Assembly: GCF_001280065.1 (NCBI RefSeq)
Contig: NZ_LGEA01000098.1
Coordinates: 1 to 64,000, forward strand
Reading direction: 5' to 3'
Origin: Streptomyces sp. NRRL B-1140
GTDB taxonomy: Bacteria; Actinomycetota; Actinomycetes; Streptomycetales; Streptomycetaceae
DNA: 64,000 bases
Positions 35,090 through 43,555 of this stretch are shown here, in pieces. Within the stretch, counting starts at the first letter, position 1. Every line of letters begins with the position of its first letter. The translations under genes were made by a program, and so were the position numbers. A model generated the notes under the pieces. That model searched no databases. It worked only from the letters and a program-made list of their open reading frames with translations, and was not told the DNA's origin.

Positions 35090-36342
35090 CGGGTGCCGCC
35101 GCCGGAGCCCGGCCACAGGCCGTCGGCCGTCAGCCCGAGCAGCTCGATGGCGTTGCCCCGCACGATCCGCTCGACCACGCCGGGCTCCAGGTGCCCCATC
35201 TGCGCCTCGCCGACCTCGCGGGACTTGGGCCAGGTGGAGTCGGAGTGGGGGTAGTCGGTCTCGTAGAGGACGTTGCCGACGCCGATGGAGTCCAGGTTGC
35301 GCAGCCCGAAGGCGTCGTCGAAGAAGCAGCCGTGGACGTGCTCGGCGAACAGCTCGGACGGCGGCCGGTGCACCTTGTCGGCGACGCCGCCCCAGCCGCG
35401 GTTCTCCTCCCACACCACGTCGGCCCGCTCCAGGATGTAGGGGATCCAGCCGATCTGCCCCTCGGCGTACATGACCTTGAGGTTCGGGAACTGCTCGAAC
35501 TTGCCGCTCATCAGCCAGTCGACCATGGAGAAGCAGCAGTTGGCGTAGGTGATGGTGGAGCCGACGGCGGGCGGGGCGTCGGCGGAGGTGGAGGGCATGC
35601 GGCTGCTGGAGCCGATGTGCATGGCGACGACCGTGCCGGTCTCGTCGCACGCCTGGAGGAACGGGTCCCAGCCGTCGGTGTGGATCGAGGGCAGCCCGAG
35701 AAAGGGCGGTATCTCGGAGAAGGCGACGGCCCGCACCCCGCGGGCGGCGTTGCGCCGGACCTCCGCAGCGGCCAGTTCGGCGTCCCACAGCGGGATGAGG
35801 GGCAGGGGTATGAGCCGCCCGTGCGCGTCCGGACCGCACCACTCCTCCACCATCCAGTCGTTGTAGGCCCGCACGCAGAGCAGGCCCAGCTCGTGGTCCT
35901 CGGCCTCGGTGAAGGTCTGGCCGCAGAAGCGCGGGAAGGTGGGGAAGCACAGGGCGGACTGGACGTGGTTCACGTCCATGTCGGCGAGCCGCGCGGTGAC
36001 GTCGTAGGAGCCGGGCCGCATCTGCTCGTAGGTGATGACCTCCAGCCGGATCTCGTCCCTGTCGTACCCGACGGCGGTGTCGAGCCGGGTCAGGGGCCGC
36101 CGCAGATCCTCGTAGACCCACCAGTCCCCGACGGGACCGTCGTCCCCGGGCTGTCCCATGACGGGCTTGAAGCGCCCGCCGAGGAAGGTCATTTCCTTCA
36201 CGGGGGCCCGGACGATCCGCGGTCCGACGCCCTTGTACTTCTCCGGAAGCCGGTCCTGCCAGACGCTCGCGGGCTCCACGGTGTGGTCGTCCACGGAGAT
36301 GATCAGCGGAAAGGTGCTGTCGTGGGTGTCCATGGCGCTCAC
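35086..36342 (-). CDS. Amidohydrolase family 2 protein (ACMSD-like)
   Basis: A 418-aa metal-dependent hydrolase or decarboxylase of the amidohydrolase_2 family. Signs are SVDDHTVEP at the N-terminus (a variant of the HxH metal site), VVAMHIGSSSRMP (metal His), and ETDYPHSDSTWP near the C-terminus (Asp ligand), a hallmark of this family in actinobacteria. Relatives include decarboxylases and C-C hydrolases, so the name does not fix the reaction. The start is GTG at 36342 or ATG at 36333; neither has a good ribosome site, and operator D ends 12 bases before the GTG, so the transcript may be leaderless or nearly so. Confidence 0.88.
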   Translation of the reverse strand: MSAMDTHDSTFPLIISVDDHTVEPASVWQDRLPEKYKGVGPRIVRAPVKEMTFLGGRFKPVMGQPGDDGPVGDWWVYEDLRRPLTRLDTAVGYDRDEIRLEVITYEQMRPGSYDVTARLADMDVNHVQSALCFPTFPRFCGQTFTEAEDHELGLLCVRAYNDWMVEEWCGPDAHGRLIPLPLIPLWDAELAAAEVRRNAARGVRAVAFSEIPPFLGLPSIHTDGWDPFLQACDETGTVVAMHIGSSSRMPSTSADAPPAVGSTITYANCCFSMVDWLMSGKFEQFPNLKVMYAEGQIGWIPYILERADVVWEENRGWGGVADKVHRPPSELFAEHVHGCFFDDAFGLRNLDSIGVGNVLYETDYPHSDSTWPKSREVGEAQMGHLEPGVVERIVRGNAIELLGLTADGLWPGSGGGTR

Positions 36343-36354
36343 GGTAGCGCTGAT

Positions 36355-36369
36355 CTGACGGGGCGTCAG
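36355..36369. promoter_or_regulatory. CTGAC-N5-GTCAG operator (site D)
   Basis: CTGACGGGGCGTCAG, perfect half sites, 12 bases upstream of the amidohydrolase GTG. It probably overlaps the promoter itself. Confidence 0.75.
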
Positions 36370-36561
36370 CTATGCGTGCGCAGGGGCGGGTTCCGGCCGG
36401 GATGGCGTGATGTGCACGGTGCGGACGGCCGCGTGCGCAGAGAGTGTGCAGACCTGGTGGACTCCCCCGCGCCGCCCTGTGATCGGCGTCTCCCACGGCT
36501 GACGTATCCGCCGCCAACAAGGCAAACTGGCGTGGTTGCTCAGGATGTCTAGGGGGACTGC

Positions 36562-39500
36562 ATGGACGGTGTACCGAACGGTGTGCCGCGCGTACCGGAG
36601 CAGCGGCGTCCAGACTCCACGCGCGAGTCGGCGACGACGGCTGGGGCGGCCGGACCCGCGGAGTCCCCGAGGACGGCCGGACCGGCTGAACGGGCCGGAC
36701 CCGCCGGGTCCGCGGCCCTGCGCTTCGGCGTGCTCGGTCCCGTGCGCGCCTGGCGCGGCGACGACCCCGTCCCCACCGGCTCCCCCCAGCAACGTGCCCT
36801 GCTCGCAGCCCTGTTGCTGCGCGGGGGCCGGACGGCCACGGCGGCGGAGCTGATCGACGCCCTGTGGGGCGAGGAACCGCCCTCGCAGGCACTGGCGGCG
36901 GTACGGACGTACGCCTCCCGTCTGCGCAAGGTGCTCGGCCCGGGCGGCGAGGCAGGGCGGCCGGGCGGCCCCGGAGCCACCGCGACCGCAGTCCTGGTCA
37001 GCGAGTCCGGCGGCTACGCGGTCCGCGACCTCGCCGAAGGCGCCCTGGACCTCGCCGTCGCCCAGGACCTGGCGACCGAGGCGGAGAAGGCCCGCTCCGC
37101 CGGGGACCTCTGCCACGCCCGCGCCACCCTGCGCCGCGCCCTCGCCCTGTGGGACGGGGAGACCCTGGCCGGAGTGCCCGGACCGTACGCGGAGGCCCAG
37201 CGCGTCCGTCTGGAGGAGTGGCGGCTCCAGCTCCTCGAGTGGTGCCTGGACATGGACCTGGAGCGGGGCTGCCATGCCGAGGCCGTCTCCGAGCTCACCG
37301 CCCTCACCGCGGCTCATCCGCTCCGGGAGCGACTGCGCGAGCTGCTGATGCTGGCGCTCTACCGCAGCGGCCGCCAGGCGGAGGCCCTGGCCGTCTACGC
37401 CGACACCCGCCGGCTGCTCGCCGACGAACTCGGTGTGGATCCCTGCCCCGGCCTGAGCGAGCTGCAGCAGCGGATCCTCCAGGCGGACCCGTCGCTGGCG
37501 GAGCCCTCCTCGCCGGCGCCCGAGCCGGCCTCCGTCCCGGTCCGTCCGGCCCAACTGCCCGCCACAGTGCCGGACTTCACCGGCCGTTCCGGGTTCGTGC
37601 GCGAACTCGGCGAGATCCTGGCCTCGGCCGAGGGCCGGGTCATGGCGGTCTCGGCCCTCGCGGGCATCGGCGGCGTCGGCAAGACGACCCTCGCGGTGCA
37701 CGTGGCCCACCAGGCCCGCACGGCCTTCCCGGACGGGCAGTTGTACGTCGACCTGCAGGGCGCGGGCGCCCGGGCGGCGGAGCCCGAGACGGTCCTCGGG
37801 TCCTTCCTGCGCGCCCTCGGCACGGCCGACTCGGCGATCCCCGACTCCCTGGAGGAGCGCGCGGCCCTGTTCCGCTCGGTCCTGGCCGGGCGCCGGGTGC
37901 TGGTCCTGCTGGACAACGCCCGCGACGCCGCCCAGGTGCGCCCCCTGCTGCCCGGCACGGACGGCTGCGCCGCGCTGGTCACCTCCCGTACGCGGATGGT
38001 GGGCCTGGCGGGCGCCCACCTGATCGACCTCGACGTGATGTCCCCGGACGAGGCCCTGGCGTTGTTCACGAAGATCGTGGGCGAGGAGCGGGTGGCCTCC
38101 GAGCGCAAGGCCGCCCTGGACGTGGTGGCCGCGTGCGGTTTCCTGCCGCTGGCGATCCGCATCGCGGCGTCCCGCCTGGCGGCCCGCCGCACCTGGACGG
38201 TGTCGGTCCTCGCGGCGAAGCTCGCCGACGAGCGCCGCCGCCTGGACGAACTCCAGGCCGGCGACCTGGCGGTGAAGGCCACGTTCGAACTCGGCTACGG
38301 GCAGCTGGAACCCGCTCAGGCCCGCGCGTTCCGCCTGCTCGGGCTGGCGGACGGCCCCGACATCTCCCTCACCGCCGCCGCGGCGGTCCTGGACCTGCCG
38401 GTCGAGGACACCGAGGATCTGCTGGAGTCCCTCGTGGACACCTCCCTCCTCGAATCGGCGGCTCCCGGCCGCTACCGCTTCCACGACCTGGTGCGGCTCT
38501 ACGCGCGTGCCTGCGCGGAACGGGACGAACTCCCGCCGAGCGAACGGGGGGCGGCGCTGTCCCGGCTGCTGGACTTCTACCTGGCGTCCGCGGCGGGCGT
38601 GTACGCGATCGAGCGGCCGGGCGACCGGCTGGTGGATCACCTCGAGGCCACGTCGTACCCGGGGCTGCGGTTCGGCGACCGGCACGCGGCGCAGGACTGG
38701 CTGTACGCGGAGGCCATGTGCCTCCTGGCGTGCGCACGGCAGTCCGCGGGACGCCCGGAGAGCCTCCCCCGGGCGATCGACATGCTGTGGGCCGCGCACG
38801 ACCTCTCCGAGTCGGGCGCCAACTCCCGGGAGTACGAGGCGACGGCCGAGGCGCTCGTCGGCGCGGCCCGCTCGCACGGCCTCGGGCGGGCGGAGGCGCG
38901 GGCACTGATGACCCTCGTCAACGTCCACCACGTCGGCGGCCGTTTCGAACGGGCCGAGGAGGAGGCGGAGCGGGCCATCCTGCTCGCCCAGGAGTCCGAC
39001 GACCTGCTTCCCGTCTGCTGGGCCCGCAACGCCCGCGGCATCATCGCGCTGTACCAGAACCGGCACACGGACGGCGAAGAGCACCTCTCCCGGGCCATCG
39101 AGCACTTCCGCGCCCTGGGCGACCGTCCCGGCGAGGCCGCCGCGCTCTGCAACCTCTCCCGGATCCATCTCGCGACCGGACGCACGCAGAGCGCTGTCGC
39201 ACTGGCCCAGGAGGGCATCGACATCTACGACGGCATGGGCAACTCCATGCGCGGGGCGAACGCCCGTTACGCCCTCGGGCTGGCCCTCACCCAGAGCGGG
39301 GAGCTGCGCGAGGCGGCCGACCGGCTCCAGGAGGCGCTGGAGGTGTTCCGCGACAGCAGGCAGCGCCTCTGGGAGGGCATGAGCCTGTTCCGGCTGGCCG
39401 AGGTGGATCTCGCCGCCCGGCATGCGGCGCGGGCCGCCGCGAACGCCGAGATGGCGCTCACGGTGCTGCGCGGGATCGGCGGCCAGTGGCGGCGGGGCAA

Positions 39501-39654
39501 TGTCCTCACGGTCCTCGGGCGGGCGCTGAGCGGCATCGGCCAGACCGGCCGGGCCCAGGTCTGCTGGCAGGAAGCGGCCGGTATCTACGAGGAGCTGGGC
39601 TCGCCCGAGGCGGCCGAGGTGCGGGCGCTGCTGTCCCCGGTGCAGGCGGCCTGA
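36562..39654 (+). CDS. afsR: AfsR-type global regulator of secondary metabolism (SARP-NB-ARC-TPR)
   Basis: A 1030-aa cytosolic regulator. After a Pro/Ala-rich leader (~1-52) come a winged-helix SARP DNA-binding domain (LRFGVLGPVRAWRGDD), the transcriptional activation domain (~150-310, LMLALYRSGRQAEALAVYAD), an NB-ARC ATPase with P-loop GIGGVGKTT (Lys ~374) and VLVLLDNARD, and C-terminal TPR-like repeats (~730-1030). In S. coelicolor AfsR is phosphorylated on Ser/Thr by AfsK and other kinases, binds ATP and activates afsS. The next gene here is an AfsS-like repeat protein and AfsK is at 47724-50123, which supports orthology rather than a cluster-specific SARP. The ATG at 36562 has AGGGGG 5 bases upstream. 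Confidence 0.93.
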   Translation: MDGVPNGVPRVPEQRRPDSTRESATTAGAAGPAESPRTAGPAERAGPAGSAALRFGVLGPVRAWRGDDPVPTGSPQQRALLAALLLRGGRTATAAELIDALWGEEPPSQALAAVRTYASRLRKVLGPGGEAGRPGGPGATATAVLVSESGGYAVRDLAEGALDLAVAQDLATEAEKARSAGDLCHARATLRRALALWDGETLAGVPGPYAEAQRVRLEEWRLQLLEWCLDMDLERGCHAEAVSELTALTAAHPLRERLRELLMLALYRSGRQAEALAVYADTRRLLADELGVDPCPGLSELQQRILQADPSLAEPSSPAPEPASVPVRPAQLPATVPDFTGRSGFVRELGEILASAEGRVMAVSALAGIGGVGKTTLAVHVAHQARTAFPDGQLYVDLQGAGARAAEPETVLGSFLRALGTADSAIPDSLEERAALFRSVLAGRRVLVLLDNARDAAQVRPLLPGTDGCAALVTSRTRMVGLAGAHLIDLDVMSPDEALALFTKIVGEERVASERKAALDVVAACGFLPLAIRIAASRLAARRTWTVSVLAAKLADERRRLDELQAGDLAVKATFELGYGQLEPAQARAFRLLGLADGPDISLTAAAAVLDLPVEDTEDLLESLVDTSLLESAAPGRYRFHDLVRLYARACAERDELPPSERGAALSRLLDFYLASAAGVYAIERPGDRLVDHLEATSYPGLRFGDRHAAQDWLYAEAMCLLACARQSAGRPESLPRAIDMLWAAHDLSESGANSREYEATAEALVGAARSHGLGRAEARALMTLVNVHHVGGRFERAEEEAERAILLAQESDDLLPVCWARNARGIIALYQNRHTDGEEHLSRAIEHFRALGDRPGEAAALCNLSRIHLATGRTQSAVALAQEGIDIYDGMGNSMRGANARYALGLALTQSGELREAADRLQEALEVFRDSRQRLWEGMSLFRLAEVDLAARHAARAAANAEMALTVLRGIGGQWRRGNVLTVLGRALSGIGQTGRAQVCWQEAAGIYEELGSPEAAEVRALLSPVQAA

Positions 39655-39679
39655 GGGGCCGTCCGGGGCGCCGCCGGGG

Positions 39680-39713
39680 CGTTCATCATTCGTTTATCGC
39701 CTCCCGCCATGAT
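39680..39713 (+). promoter_or_regulatory. Candidate AfsR-binding promoter of the AfsS-like gene
   Basis: CGTTCATC (39680-39687) and CGTTTATC (39691-39698) are direct repeats 11 bp apart, one helical turn. A -10-like CATGAT follows at 39708-39713, nine bases after the second repeat. SARP-type activators typically bind such repeats just upstream of the -10, replacing the -35. The AfsS-like start is about 165 bases downstream. Confidence 0.65.
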
Positions 39714-39880
39714 GGACGCAGTCGATCCGTCGCGTCGGGGGGCAGACGGGTCGCCGCACGGGCCTCGCCCTGATGTTCCGGGGTGGGCGGCCCGGGTGGG
39801 CCCGTCCGGCCGTCCTCGGGGGAGTGGCCGGCCGGGCCCGCCGACCTCACTGTTGATCGACGCCAGAGGAGTTGACGATC

Positions 39881-40054
39881 ATGGGCGACGAGCTCAAGCC
39901 GCAGGACCTGCACGCCACCGGCGAGCCGCTCAAGACCGAGGACCTGCACGCCACGGACGAGCCGCTCAAGACCGAGGACCTGCACGCGACGGACGAGCCG
40001 CTGGAGACGAAGGACCTGCACGCCACGTCGGAGCCGTTCAAGCCGACGAAGTAA
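39881..40054 (+). CDS. afsS: AfsS-like small repeat protein
   Basis: A 57-aa hydrophilic protein directly after the AfsR gene. Residues 5-52 are four tandem 12-residue repeats of the form LKTEDLHATDEP (copies vary at positions 2-4 and 10), ending FKPTK. In DNA this is a 36-bp repeat, 39893-40036. AfsS of S. coelicolor is a short protein with internal repeats that sits next to afsR and mediates its effect on antibiotic production. The position, size, repeat layout and AfsR-box upstream agree with that role, although the repeat wording (DLHAT) differs from the DNHMP-like repeats I remember. The ATG at 39881 has AGAGGAG 9 bases upstream; an in-frame TTG at 39872 is less likely. Confidence 0.75.
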   Translation: MGDELKPQDLHATGEPLKTEDLHATDEPLKTEDLHATDEPLETKDLHATSEPFKPTK

Positions 40055-40072
40055 GCCACCGTTGCACGGGGA

Positions 40073-40111
40073 TCGGCCGCGGCGGCGCGGAGGGGGAGCC
40101 GTCGCGGCCGA
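40073..40111. terminator. Inverted repeat, candidate bidirectional terminator
   Basis: TCGGCCGCG (40073-40081) and CGCGGCCGA (40103-40111) form a perfect 9-bp stem with a 21-base loop, between the convergent stops of the AfsS-like gene (40054) and vapC-like gene (40140). There is no U tract, as is usual in Streptomyces. Confidence 0.5.
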
Positions 40112-40139
40112 GGTGTGTCCGCGGGCGGACGGCGTCGCG

Positions 40140-40535
40140 TCAGAGGGGAACGACCCGCACGCCCGGCCCGCACAGTTTCCCCATGTCGTCCTCGTCGGAC
40201 GTGAAGAGCACCACGCCCGCGGGCTGTCGGCTCGCGATCACGGCCAGGGCCGCGTCGATCGCGTACTTGTGGCCGTGCAGGCCGGTGTCCTGAAGCAGGG
40301 TGACAGCCGCCTCGGCGACCTCCCGGGTCACGGGTTCCACCACGACCCGCGCCATCGCCCATGCCCAGGCCGCCCGTTTCACCCGGCCGTGACAGGCCTC
40401 GATCAGCGTCATCGAGCTGGTGACGACGCGGATGCCGGAACGGTGTGCGTCCTTGAGCCGAGCGAGCATCGCCCGGTCGCCCAGGACGACCCGGGACAAC
40501 GCCTCGCAGTCCAGCACGTAGCAGGACGGCACCAC
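40140..40535 (-). CDS. PIN-domain toxin, VapC family
   Basis: A 131-aa PIN-domain ribonuclease. The conserved acidic residues are visible: Asp in SCYVLDCEALS, Glu in SSMTLIEACHG, Asp in KYAIDAALAVIA and Asp in LFTSDEDDM. VapC toxins cleave RNA (often tRNA) unless bound by their antitoxin. The GTG at 40535 overlaps the last base of the antitoxin stop (TAG/GTG), with GGAGG 9 bases upstream, which is the usual coupled arrangement. The pair lies between the AfsS-like gene and the acyl-CoA genes, where mobile small modules are common. Confidence 0.88.
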   Translation of the reverse strand: MVPSCYVLDCEALSRVVLGDRAMLARLKDAHRSGIRVVTSSMTLIEACHGRVKRAAWAWAMARVVVEPVTREVAEAAVTLLQDTGLHGHKYAIDAALAVIASRQPAGVVLFTSDEDDMGKLCGPGVRVVPL

Positions 40536-40828
40536 TAGCCCGCCCTCCGGTGTCGCTCACCGGCCGTCCCGGGGTCCTGCTCGGTGAAGTGGCGCTCGAA
40601 CTCCCTGCGCTCGGCCTCCGCCGAGGCGAGCTCCTCCTCGGTGACGGGGCCGTGCTCGTCTTCCAGCCAGGTCACCAGGTCTCCCAGCCGGTCCTGCTCA
40701 CGCTGGCGCTCTATGGCCCGCGTCACATAGGCGCTGAAGCCACCGGGCCCGACCTCGTGCCGGATCTCCTCGGCGAGCTCCTCCGGCAGCGTCACGGTGT
40801 ACTTCTTCGTTACCATACCAATTACCAT
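40535..40828 (-). CDS. Antitoxin of a VapBC-type pair, ribbon-helix-helix
   Basis: About 93-97 residues. The N-terminus KKYTVTLPEELAEEIRHEVG is a ribbon-helix-helix DNA-binding segment, and the charged C-terminal half (DRLGDLVTWLEDEHGPVTEE onward) should wrap the toxin. The frame begins at ATG 40828, but ATG 40816 gives the more usual start MVTKKYTVTLP. Both ATGs lie inside a 10-bp direct repeat that may be the autoregulatory operator. It is divergent from the SMP-30 gene, with about 110 bases between them. Confidence 0.82.
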   Translation of the reverse strand: MVIGMVTKKYTVTLPEELAEEIRHEVGPGGFSAYVTRAIERQREQDRLGDLVTWLEDEHGPVTEEELASAEAERREFERHFTEQDPGTAGERHRRAG

Positions 40829-40831
40829 ACC
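40810..40831. promoter_or_regulatory. Direct repeat at the antitoxin start, candidate autoregulatory site
   Basis: TTACCATACC occurs at 40810-40819 and again at 40822-40831, a 12-bp period. It spans both candidate ATGs of the antitoxin. Ribbon-helix-helix antitoxins often bind repeated short sites over their own promoters. Confidence 0.5.
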
Positions 40832-40934
40832 GGCCGGGAGTGCCGTCCGCCCGGCAGAGTGCGCCGCCGGTTCCGGCGCGCGATAGTGGACCCGCGCAGA
40901 TCACCCGTCGGCCCACTCATGAAGGCGGCCCCCC

Positions 40935-41861
40935 ATGCCCGGCGAGCAGCCCCACCTCTACGAGACCCTCGACGAGCGGTTCCGGACCGGCAGGTGCCAG
41001 GCCGGGGACTCGCGGCTGGAGACGCTGTACGAGGGGTGCCGGTGGGCCGAGGGGCCGGTGTACGTGCCCGCCGGGCGGTACCTCGTGTGGAGCGACATCC
41101 CCAACGACCGGCTGCTGCGCTGGGACGAGACCACCGGGGCCGTCGGGGTGTTCCGCTCCCCCGCCGGGCACCCGAACGGCAACACCCTGGACGGCCAGGG
41201 CCGTCTCATCACCTGTGAGCAGGGCAATCGGCGGGTGACCCGGACCGAGCACGACGGCTCGGTCACCGTGATCGCCGAGCGGTTCCGCGGCAAGCGGCTC
41301 AACAGCCCGAACGACGCCGTCGTGAGGTCCGACGGGTCGGTGTGGTTCTCCGACCCCGAGTTCGGGATCGCCACCGACTACGAGGGACATCGCGCCGGGA
41401 GCGAGATCGGGGCCCGCAACGTCTACCGCGCCGACCCCGAGCGCGGCGAGGTGCGGCTGGTCGCGGACGGGTTCCAGGGGCCCAACGGGCTGGTCTTCTC
41501 GCCGGACGAGCGGCGGCTGTACGTGTCGGACAGCGTCGCCAACCACATCCGGGTCTTCGACGTCGGCGAGGACGGGACCTCGCTCTCGGGCGGCGAGGTC
41601 TTCGCCGCGTGCGGGAACGGCAACTTCGACAACATCCGGTTCGACGACCAGGGGCGGCTCTGGGCCGCCGCCATGGCAGGGGGCGTGCACTGCTACGACC
41701 CCGACGGCACGCTGATCGGCCGCGTCCTGGTGCCCGGCACCGTCGCCAACGTCCGGTTCGGCGGGGCCCGGCGCAACCGCCTGTTCATCGCCGCCGACAC
41801 CACCCTGTACTCCCTGATGATGTCGGTCACCGGAACGCCGGCCCTGCCGCTCGGCCGGTGA
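40935..41861 (+). CDS. SMP-30/gluconolactonase/LRE family protein
   Basis: A 308-aa six-bladed beta-propeller lactonase-like protein. Signs are EGPVYVPAGRYLVWSDIPND near the N-terminus, the metal-binding NSPNDAVVRSDGSVWFSDP, GPNGLVFSPDERRLYVSDS and GNFDNIRFDDQGRLW. The family hydrolyses lactones with a bound divalent metal; the substrate here is unknown. The ATG at 40935 follows GAAGG at a workable distance. Its end overlaps the convergent acyl-CoA ligase gene by 35 bases. Confidence 0.9.
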   Translation: MPGEQPHLYETLDERFRTGRCQAGDSRLETLYEGCRWAEGPVYVPAGRYLVWSDIPNDRLLRWDETTGAVGVFRSPAGHPNGNTLDGQGRLITCEQGNRRVTRTEHDGSVTVIAERFRGKRLNSPNDAVVRSDGSVWFSDPEFGIATDYEGHRAGSEIGARNVYRADPERGEVRLVADGFQGPNGLVFSPDERRLYVSDSVANHIRVFDVGEDGTSLSGGEVFAACGNGNFDNIRFDDQGRLWAAAMAGGVHCYDPDGTLIGRVLVPGTVANVRFGGARRNRLFIAADTTLYSLMMSVTGTPALPLGR

Positions 41862-43458
41862 CCGCGTCCCGCAGGGCGCCCTTCACGACCTTCCCGCTCG
41901 CGTTGCGCGGCAGCTCCGCGACGAACTCGACGCTTCTGGGGACCTTGTAGTTCGCCATCTCCCTGCGCGACCAGGCGATCAGGTCGTCGGCGGTCAGCAG
42001 GGCGCCGGGGCGCCGTACGACGTAGGCCCGGCCGGCCTCCCCGAGCCGGGCGTCCGGCACGCCGACCACCGCCACGTCGGCCACGTCCGGGTGGAGGCCC
42101 AGGAGCTGCTCTATCTCGGCCGGGTAGGCGTTGAAGCCGCCGACGATGAACATGTCCTTGAGGCGGTCGGTGATGCGCAGGTTGCCCGCCGCGTCCAGGA
42201 CGCCGATGTCGCCGGTGCGCAGCCAGCCGTCCTCCGAGAGCACCTCGGCGGTGGCCTGCTCGTCCTCGTGGTAGCCGGTCATGACGTGGAAACCGCGCAC
42301 CAGGACCTCGCCCGGCACGCCGGGTTCCAGGGGCCGGCCCTCGGGGTCCACGACCCGTAGCTCCGTACCGGGGATGGGCCGGCCCGACGTGGACGCGATC
42401 ACTGTCGGGTCGTCGCCGCGCCGGCACATCGTGACGACGCCGCTCGCCTCGGACAGGCCGTAGGCGGTGAGGACCGTGCCGACGCCGAGCTCGGTGCGCA
42501 GGCGCTCCACGAGACGCAGCGGTATGACGGCCGCTCCCGTCACGACCAGGCGCAGGGCCGTCAGGTCGTGGGCGTCGCGGGCGGGGTGGTCCAGGAGGGA
42601 CTGCAGGAGGGTCGGGGGGCCGGGGAGCACGGAGACCCGCTCGGCGGCGATGTTGGCCAGGACCGTGGTCACGTTGAACACCGGCTGGGGGATCATCGTC
42701 GCGCCCCGCATCAGGCAGGCGATCACCCCGGCCTTGTAGCCGAAGGTGTGGAAGAAGGGGTTGACGATCAGGTAGCGGTCGCCCCGCGTGAGTCCGGCGA
42801 GTTCGCTCCAGATGCCGTACGCCCGCAGCGTCTGGCCGTGGGTGATGACCGCGCCCTTGGGGCGGCCCGTCGTGCCCGAGGTGAAGATGATGTCCGAGGG
42901 CCAGGTGCCCCGTACGGCCGCGGACCTTGCGCGGACCACCGCCGCCCCCGTCCCCTCCCCCGCGGCCAGGAAGTCCTTCCAGGTCAGGAAGTCCGCCGGG
43001 GCGTCCCCGGAGAGGACGACCGCGTGCTTCAGGGCGGGCAGGCCGGGCAGGGGGCCGGTGCCCGGGCCGTCCCCGGCCGCCCTGCGCAGGGACGCCACGT
43101 ACGACGTGCCGAGGAACGTGCCGGTCACGAACAGCAGCCGGGCGCCGCTGCGGCGCAGGACGTCCGCCGCCTCGGCGCCCTTGAAGCGGGTGTTCAGCGG
43201 GACGAGCACCGCACCCGCCGAGACCGCGCCCAGGGCGCCGACGATCCAGTCGAGCGAGTTCGGGGCCCAGACGGCGACCCGGTCGCCCGGTTCCACGCCG
43301 GTCGCCAGGCAGGCCGCCGCCGCGCGCTCGACGCGTGCGCCCAGTTCCGCGTAGGTGACGCGGGTGCGCCCCTCGACGACGGCCTCGACGTCCGCGTAGC
43401 GCTCGGCCGCCGCCCCGACCAGGTCCGGAACGCTTTCCCATGCCGTATCCGCTCGCAC
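41827..43458 (-). CDS. Acyl-CoA ligase (AMP-forming), FadD3-like
   Basis: A 543-aa member of the adenylate-forming family, converting a carboxylic acid plus ATP and CoA to the acyl-CoA. Motifs are FTSGTTGRPKG (ATP loop), AYGLSEASG, GWLRTGDIG with the hinge, and the catalytic lysine in RNASGKVVKGALR. The overall wording resembles FadD3, which activates a ring fragment in actinobacterial steroid breakdown, but a generic long-chain or alicyclic acid ligase is possible. The GTG at 43458 has GGAGG 7 bases upstream. It is divergent from a thiolase-like gene, with two CTGAC palindromes between them. Confidence 0.92.
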   Translation of the reverse strand: MRADTAWESVPDLVGAAAERYADVEAVVEGRTRVTYAELGARVERAAAACLATGVEPGDRVAVWAPNSLDWIVGALGAVSAGAVLVPLNTRFKGAEAADVLRRSGARLLFVTGTFLGTSYVASLRRAAGDGPGTGPLPGLPALKHAVVLSGDAPADFLTWKDFLAAGEGTGAAVVRARSAAVRGTWPSDIIFTSGTTGRPKGAVITHGQTLRAYGIWSELAGLTRGDRYLIVNPFFHTFGYKAGVIACLMRGATMIPQPVFNVTTVLANIAAERVSVLPGPPTLLQSLLDHPARDAHDLTALRLVVTGAAVIPLRLVERLRTELGVGTVLTAYGLSEASGVVTMCRRGDDPTVIASTSGRPIPGTELRVVDPEGRPLEPGVPGEVLVRGFHVMTGYHEDEQATAEVLSEDGWLRTGDIGVLDAAGNLRITDRLKDMFIVGGFNAYPAEIEQLLGLHPDVADVAVVGVPDARLGEAGRAYVVRRPGALLTADDLIAWSRREMANYKVPRSVEFVAELPRNASGKVVKGALRDAVTGRAAGPAFR

Positions 43459-43483
43459 AGCGCGCCTCCCGACGACGTAGGAG

Positions 43484-43498
43484 CTGACTACCCGTCAG
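43484..43498. promoter_or_regulatory. CTGAC-N5-GTCAG operator (site E)
   Basis: CTGACTACCCGTCAG, perfect half sites with a less typical centre, 25 bases upstream of the acyl-CoA ligase GTG. Confidence 0.7.
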
Positions 43499-43510
43499 AT
43501 TATCTGTAAT

Positions 43511-43525
43511 CTGACGGTCTGTCAG
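43511..43525. promoter_or_regulatory. CTGAC-N5-GTCAG operator (site F)
   Basis: CTGACGGTCTGTCAG, perfect half sites, 30 bases upstream of the thiolase-like ATG. Its centre is 27 bp from that of site E, so the divergent genes each have a near site. Confidence 0.75.
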
Positions 43526-43555
43526 CGACAGTTCGGGCCCGGAGGTGCGCGCAGC

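Noticed and set aside
36370..39423. Minus-strand frame (1017 aa) opposite afsR
   Set aside because: Low-complexity antisense shadow of a clear SARP/NB-ARC gene; no ribosome site or family signature.
39893..40036. The 36-bp DNA repeat as a CRISPR-like array
   Set aside because: The repeats are directly tandem with no spacers and keep a reading frame behind a good ribosome site.
39881..40054. The 57-aa repeat protein as a RiPP precursor with repeated cores
   Set aside because: The repeats are acidic and hydrophilic, no modifying enzyme is nearby, and its place after afsR fits AfsS better.
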